NCBI GenBank assembly: GCA_905221605.1
Contig: CAJNDS010002745.1
Span: 1,704,203 to 1,768,202, forward strand
Source of the DNA: Symbiodinium natans
Lineage: Eukaryota; Sar; Dinophyceae; Suessiales; Symbiodiniaceae
DNA length: 64,000 nt
Direction: 5' to 3'
In this document: positions 60,800 through 64,000 of the stretch, one piece after another
How positions within the stretch are numbered: position 1 is the first letter of the stretch
How the letters are laid out: every line of letters begins with the position of its first letter
Position numbers and translations under genes: made by a program
Notes under the pieces: generated by a model
What the model was told of the DNA's origin: nothing
Databases searched by the model: none
The model's input: only the letters and a program-made list of their open reading frames with translations

Positions 60800-61170
60800 T
60801 TGGAGTTTGGGGCTCAAGGTTTAGGATTTGGGGGTTTAGGGTTTTTAGGGTTTAGGGCTTAGAGTTTTAGGGTTTAGGGTTATTGGGTGGTTTTGGGGGT
60901 TTAAGAACCCTAAACCCTAAACCCTAAACCCTAGAACCTAAACCCTAAACCCTAAACTGACTATAGGGTTTAGGGTCAACCTCCAAGTCGGGAGGCCGAG
61001 GCCCACAACAGCAAATGAACGCCGCCCTCCCACCCATTTGAATAGTAGGGTTTAGGGTTTATGTAGGGTTTGAGTTTAGGGTTTAGGGTTTAGGGTTTAG
61101 GGTTTAGGGTTTAGGGTTTAGGGTTTAGGGTTTAGGGTTTAGGGATTAGGGATTAGGGATTGGGGTTTAG
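60800..61170. repeat. Telomere-like tracts, both orientations
   Basis: Degenerate TTTAGGG at 60812-60905, CCCTAAA at 60907-60957 and TTTAGGG at 61048-61170 ending in GGATTAGGGATTA variants. Confidence 0.92.
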
Positions 61171-61269
61171 GGTCTCGGGTACGCCAGAACCTCTTTGTCA
61201 GCGTCCCAAGCGTCGTTGTTGGTGAACGGTATGGGCTGATCCAAGGCCTTCGGACCATGCTGCTCTAGG

Positions 61270-61600
61270 AGTTTACCTTGGACCCTTAAGGTTGCACCTT
61301 TGGGTTTTGGGACCCTGTTTAGAGATCCTTAAGGTAGCCATATTCGGAGTATACTAGGGAGACCTTTAGGGGTACAACCTCAAGGGGTACGAGTATTAAT
61401 CTCTTGAGCTGCTGGAGTGCCAAGCTTGCAAACTTCAAAGGTTAGGGAGCCCTGGCAGGGACCCTTAATATTTTGTTCCCTATGTAACCCCCATATTATA
61501 CACCTGCTAGAGTCCCTACATACCTAAGTAGCCCCCAAATAACCCCCCAAAAGAACCCCTCAGGTCCCTTTGAAGGATAGTCCCTTGATTGCAAACTTCT
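61270..61600. other. Possible old hairpin-type repeat relics
   Basis: ACCTTGGACCCTTAAGGTTG and GAGACCTTTAGGGGTACAAC are partly self-complementary. CCTTGGACCCTTAA recurs at 45777. GGGACCCTTAATATTTTG, CCCATATTATACACC and AGTCCCTACATACC follow. This may be one or two degraded elements of unknown family. Confidence 0.35.
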
Positions 61601-61610
61601 AACGGCAGTG

Positions 61611-61726
61611 ACATGGTCCCTGGTATGGGCCCCTAAAAGGGGACCACTTCTTTACCCCTTATGTACCCTCGACAACCCATACTTCGGAACCCTTTAAAGG
61701 AGTCGGGACAATACTAAGGGCCCATG
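61611..61726. mobile_element. Element family G, copy 2 (without telomere tract)
   Basis: ACATGGTCCCTGGTATGGGC, CCCTAAAAGGGG, CCTTATGTACCC and AACCCTTTAAAGGAG match 3993-4186 in order. It is about 80 bp shorter because the telomere-like block is missing. Confidence 0.5.
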
Positions 61727-61737
61727 AAAGCTTGCAA

Positions 61738-61884
61738 ACTAGACCTAGGAATAACCAGGGTGCCACTTTTTTGCTTTAAAAGGGGCTTATAACGGAACCC
61801 TAAACCCTAAACCCTAAACCCTAAACCCTAGACCCTAGACCCTAAACCCTAAACACAATCCAAGGGCTCACTCTGGGTCCTAGG
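61738..61884. mobile_element. Hairpin family D, copy 2, interrupted by a telomere-repeat tract
   Basis: CTAGACC-TAGGAATAACC, TTTAAAAGGGGCTTATAACG and TCTGGGTCCTAGG match copy 1. Where copy 1 has CCAACCCTAAAAAAAGG, this copy has nine CCCTAAA/CCCTAGA units (61797-61855). Confidence 0.65.
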
Positions 61885-61949
61885 CTTGCCAAATCAGGCC
61901 GTTTGGCTGTTCGGGCCTAGGGTTTAAGGTGTTGAAGGATTTCTCAGGC

Positions 61950-62040
61950 ATTTTTGGGGGTTTAGGGTTTAGGGCTTAGGGCTTAGGGTTTAGGGCTTCT
62001 AGGGGTCCTGAACCCTAAACCCGAAACCCTAGACCCTAAA
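61950..62040. repeat. TTTAGGG and CCCTAAA words
   Basis: TTTAGGG/CTTAGGG at 61960-62000, then CCCTAAACCCGAAACCCTAG-A at 62010-62040. Confidence 0.85.
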
Positions 62041-62097
62041 TGGCTGCCTACTGCAGGGGTCGTAGTTGTTTTGGGCTTTGGGGGGGCGGAAAAGAAA

Positions 62098-62682
62098 CTA
62101 GACCCGGGAGTAGCCTAGGAATAAAAAGGCTACCCTCTTTAGGGTTAAGGGGATTATAAGGGAACCCCAACCCTAAACCCTAAACCCTAAACCCTAAACT
62201 TTGTGTGCCCAGCCCTTGACGGCGCAACTGTTGGTTTTTTCGCACGTGATTCGTGCAGTGTTTTTGGCGTGTCAATGCCCATGGAAGCCCAGAGCGATGT
62301 TTGCTTTGCGTTGGCTTGGGGTCCCATGCAAGGTGCCCGCACTGACCATGCGACCCCAGTATCACCATGTTGGAGAGGTTTGTCAGAATTTATCTAGGTT
62401 ATTCACCGGTCGGAAGTATCGGCAAGTTCTCAAACAGGGGTATACAGTTGTACAGAAACCGGTGGCTGCACAGATTCCCTTCCGGTCCCCTCGTGAGATC
62501 TTTAATGCTCAAAGGCGAGCCCACAGGCAGGCACGCTAGGCTACGAGCTGCTAGTTCCGTTTCTGTTACGTAGTCGGTTCCCAAGTGGTTGCTTCGGAAC
62601 TGTCCGCAAGGATGCATGCATAAACCCTAAACCCTAAACCCTAAACCCTAAAAAAACGAAAAAGTGCCTACTCCCGGTCCTG
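62098..62682. mobile_element. Hairpin family D, copy 3, split by a telomere-flanked cassette
   Basis: The left half, CTAGACCCGGGAGTAGCCTA..GGGATTATAAGGGAACCCC-AACCCTAAA, is at 62098-62177. The right half, AAAAAAACGAAAAAGTGCCT-ACTCCCGGTCCTGG, is at 62646-62682. Together they reconstitute the 105-bp copy 1. Between them lie CCCTAAA repeats, about 420 unique bases, and CCCTAAA repeats again in the same orientation. Confidence 0.78.
62200..62621. other. Unique cassette between direct CCCTAAA tracts
   Basis: It is open in several frames. The longest plus frame (62201-62539, 112 codons, non-ATG) includes A-M-F-A-L-R-W-L-G-V-P-C-K-V-P. A minus frame (62399-62617) reads T-E-T-E-L-A-A-R-S-L-A-C-L-P-V-G-S-P. 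Both look protein-like and neither is recognisable, so the cassette may carry a captured coding fragment. Confidence 0.3.
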
Positions 62683-62769
62683 GGAAAGCGTGCCAAGACA
62701 TGGAAGTATGGAGCCGAGCCGTGAAAGGACACATGAGGTGTCGTCCGAAGACTCCGGGCAGCCATGGGA

Positions 62770-63515
62770 GCCTAAACCCTAAACCCTAAACCCTAAACCC
62801 TAAACCCGAAACCCGAAATCCGAAACCCGAAGCCCTGCCCTACGAACCACCCAAACACTACAAACCACCCCAAAAACACACAGGTCTAGATAAGACACCC
62901 CATAAACCCTATAAATCCTACAAACCACCCAAAACGCGACAGCCCTGTAGCCGTAGACGCCACAAACCCTATAAACCCTGTACAACAGCTAAACCCTGTA
63001 AAACAAAGACAACCTTTAAAATCTATGAACATTACAAGCCCTAAAAGCCCTAAACCCCATAAACCCTAAACGCCCTAAACCCTAAACCCTAAACTCTAAA
63101 CCCTGAACCCTAAACCCTTAACCCTAAACCTAAACCCTAAACCCTAAACCCTAAACCCTAAACCCTAAACCCTAAACCCTAAACCCTAAACCCTAAACCC
63201 CCCTACCTGCCCAGGCCTCCACCAGCCGCCGGAAGGTGTCGGGGTTTGGTCGAAGGGCGAGGAAGCCACCCTGGCAGCCCCACATCGCCGTTTAGGGTTT
63301 AGGGTTTAGGGTCTAGGGTTTAGGGTTTAGGGTTTCGGGTTTCGGGTTTATAGGGTTTTAATTATAGGCTTTATTGGTTTTTATAGAGTTGATAGGGTCT
63401 ATAGGTCTTTAGGGTCTTTAGGGGTTTATAGGGTTTTATAGGGTTTTCAGGTTTTATAGTTTATAGGGTATATATAGCGTTCATAAGTTTTAGAGGGTTG
63501 ATAGGGTTTATAGGG
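62770..63515. repeat. CCCTAAA, CCCTATAAA and TTTATAGGG tracts
   Basis: CCCTAAA at 62772-62815, degenerate CCCTATAAACC words at 62880-63060, a long CCCTAAA tract at 63075-63205, TTTAGGG at 63293-63345, then TTTATAGGG/TTTTATAGGG to 63515. Confidence 0.9.
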
Positions 63516-64000
63516 TTTTGGGTAGGGAAAGCTCGCTTCCCGAGCCGCAGGCTTTGTAAGGGTCCTTTTCCCTTGTGACGTTTGGTAGTCCTCACTACTG
63601 CAGGTACCCAATGGAAGGAGATGAAACCTCAAAAAAACATAAACCATACACCCTAAACCCTGAACCCTAGAGGCCCTAACCCTAAACCCTGAACCCTACA
63701 CATGCCATCGTGACACGACGGAAACATAGCCGTGGACACTTTAACCCCTTGAACCCGAAAGTAGTAAGTAGGCCCCTCAACACCTTAAATAAACTCTCTA
63801 AGCCCCCACGTAAAGCGACCGAAGCCCTCCAAATCTCTACACCCGACAGAGCCGCCGGCACGTGTTTTCACAAGCTCGGAACGCATTTGCAGGATCTCGG
63901 ATGTACCAGGATGGGCTATATACCCTATGCCCCTCCAAGCGGTCCTCTACTTTGAATTTTGCATATCCGCTTTGGGAAGAGACTTCTTTGTGGCCTGAGA
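63516..64000. other. Unique end region with a short telomere-like tract
   Basis: CCCTAAA words at 63648-63695. A plus frame at 63710-63955 (81 codons) is basic and Pro-rich without recognisable features. Nothing else is supported. Confidence 0.3.

Noticed and set aside
1-64000. Assignment to Eimeria on the basis of AAACCCT repeats alone
   Set aside because: Eimeria is known for interstitial AAACCCT, but also for abundant CAG runs, which I did not find anywhere in 64 kb. The codon use and reverse transcriptase relic fit a dinoflagellate at least as well.

Overview
This is nuclear DNA of a microbial eukaryote. The TTTAGGG/CCCTAAA heptamer, the telomere repeat of plants, dinoflagellates, coccidians and several algae, occurs in about 80 short interstitial tracts, in both orientations, from end to end. 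I found no tRNA or rRNA gene, no CRISPR array, no bacterial operon structure and no intact recognisable protein gene. I lean to an alveolate, most likely a dinoflagellate. The reasons are the heptamer, a decayed reverse transcriptase with a D-L-E-H-A-D-D-T-L-L core, and GC-rich coding relics that all lie on one strand. Coccidians such as Eimeria also carry interstitial AAACCCT, but the CAG runs typical of Eimeria are absent. The taxonomy is inference.

Layout. From 1 to about 16 kb, telomere-like tracts alternate with unique spacers and short hairpin elements. A reverse transcriptase relic lies near 4.3 kb, an AT-rich island at 5.4-6.7 kb and a GC-rich minisatellite at 13.3-13.8 kb. From 16 to 21 kb, two foldback elements built of a TTTCAAGTG unit flank frameshifted coding relics. 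At 21.6-23.3 kb there is a large imperfect palindrome with homopurine/homopyrimidine arms. From 23 to 36 kb there are more tracts, microsatellites and hairpin elements. At 36.3-40.7 kb there is a 4.4 kb unit with near-perfect terminal inverted repeats sitting inside TTTAGGG repeats. It holds a six-unit satellite, a palindromic array of a 10-bp unit and an AT-rich core. From 41 to 52.9 kb the tract and hairpin mosaic returns. From 52.9 to 57.5 kb is the largest stretch free of telomere repeats, with a four-unit satellite and a frameshifted coding relic. From 57.5 to 64 kb there are microsatellites, tracts, one membrane-protein relic, and a hairpin element split by a cassette flanked by telomere repeats.

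How the parts relate. At least fourteen families of roughly 85-250 bp inverted-repeat elements recur, one of them almost identical in three copies with TA target duplications. Several copies contain a telomere-repeat tract exactly where a sister copy has only a short telomere-like seed. Comparing the copies shows interstitial telomere DNA arriving inside pre-existing elements. The 4.4 kb element and this seed-expansion process are the main candidates for something undescribed. All comparisons were made by eye, and boundaries of degenerate repeats are approximate.
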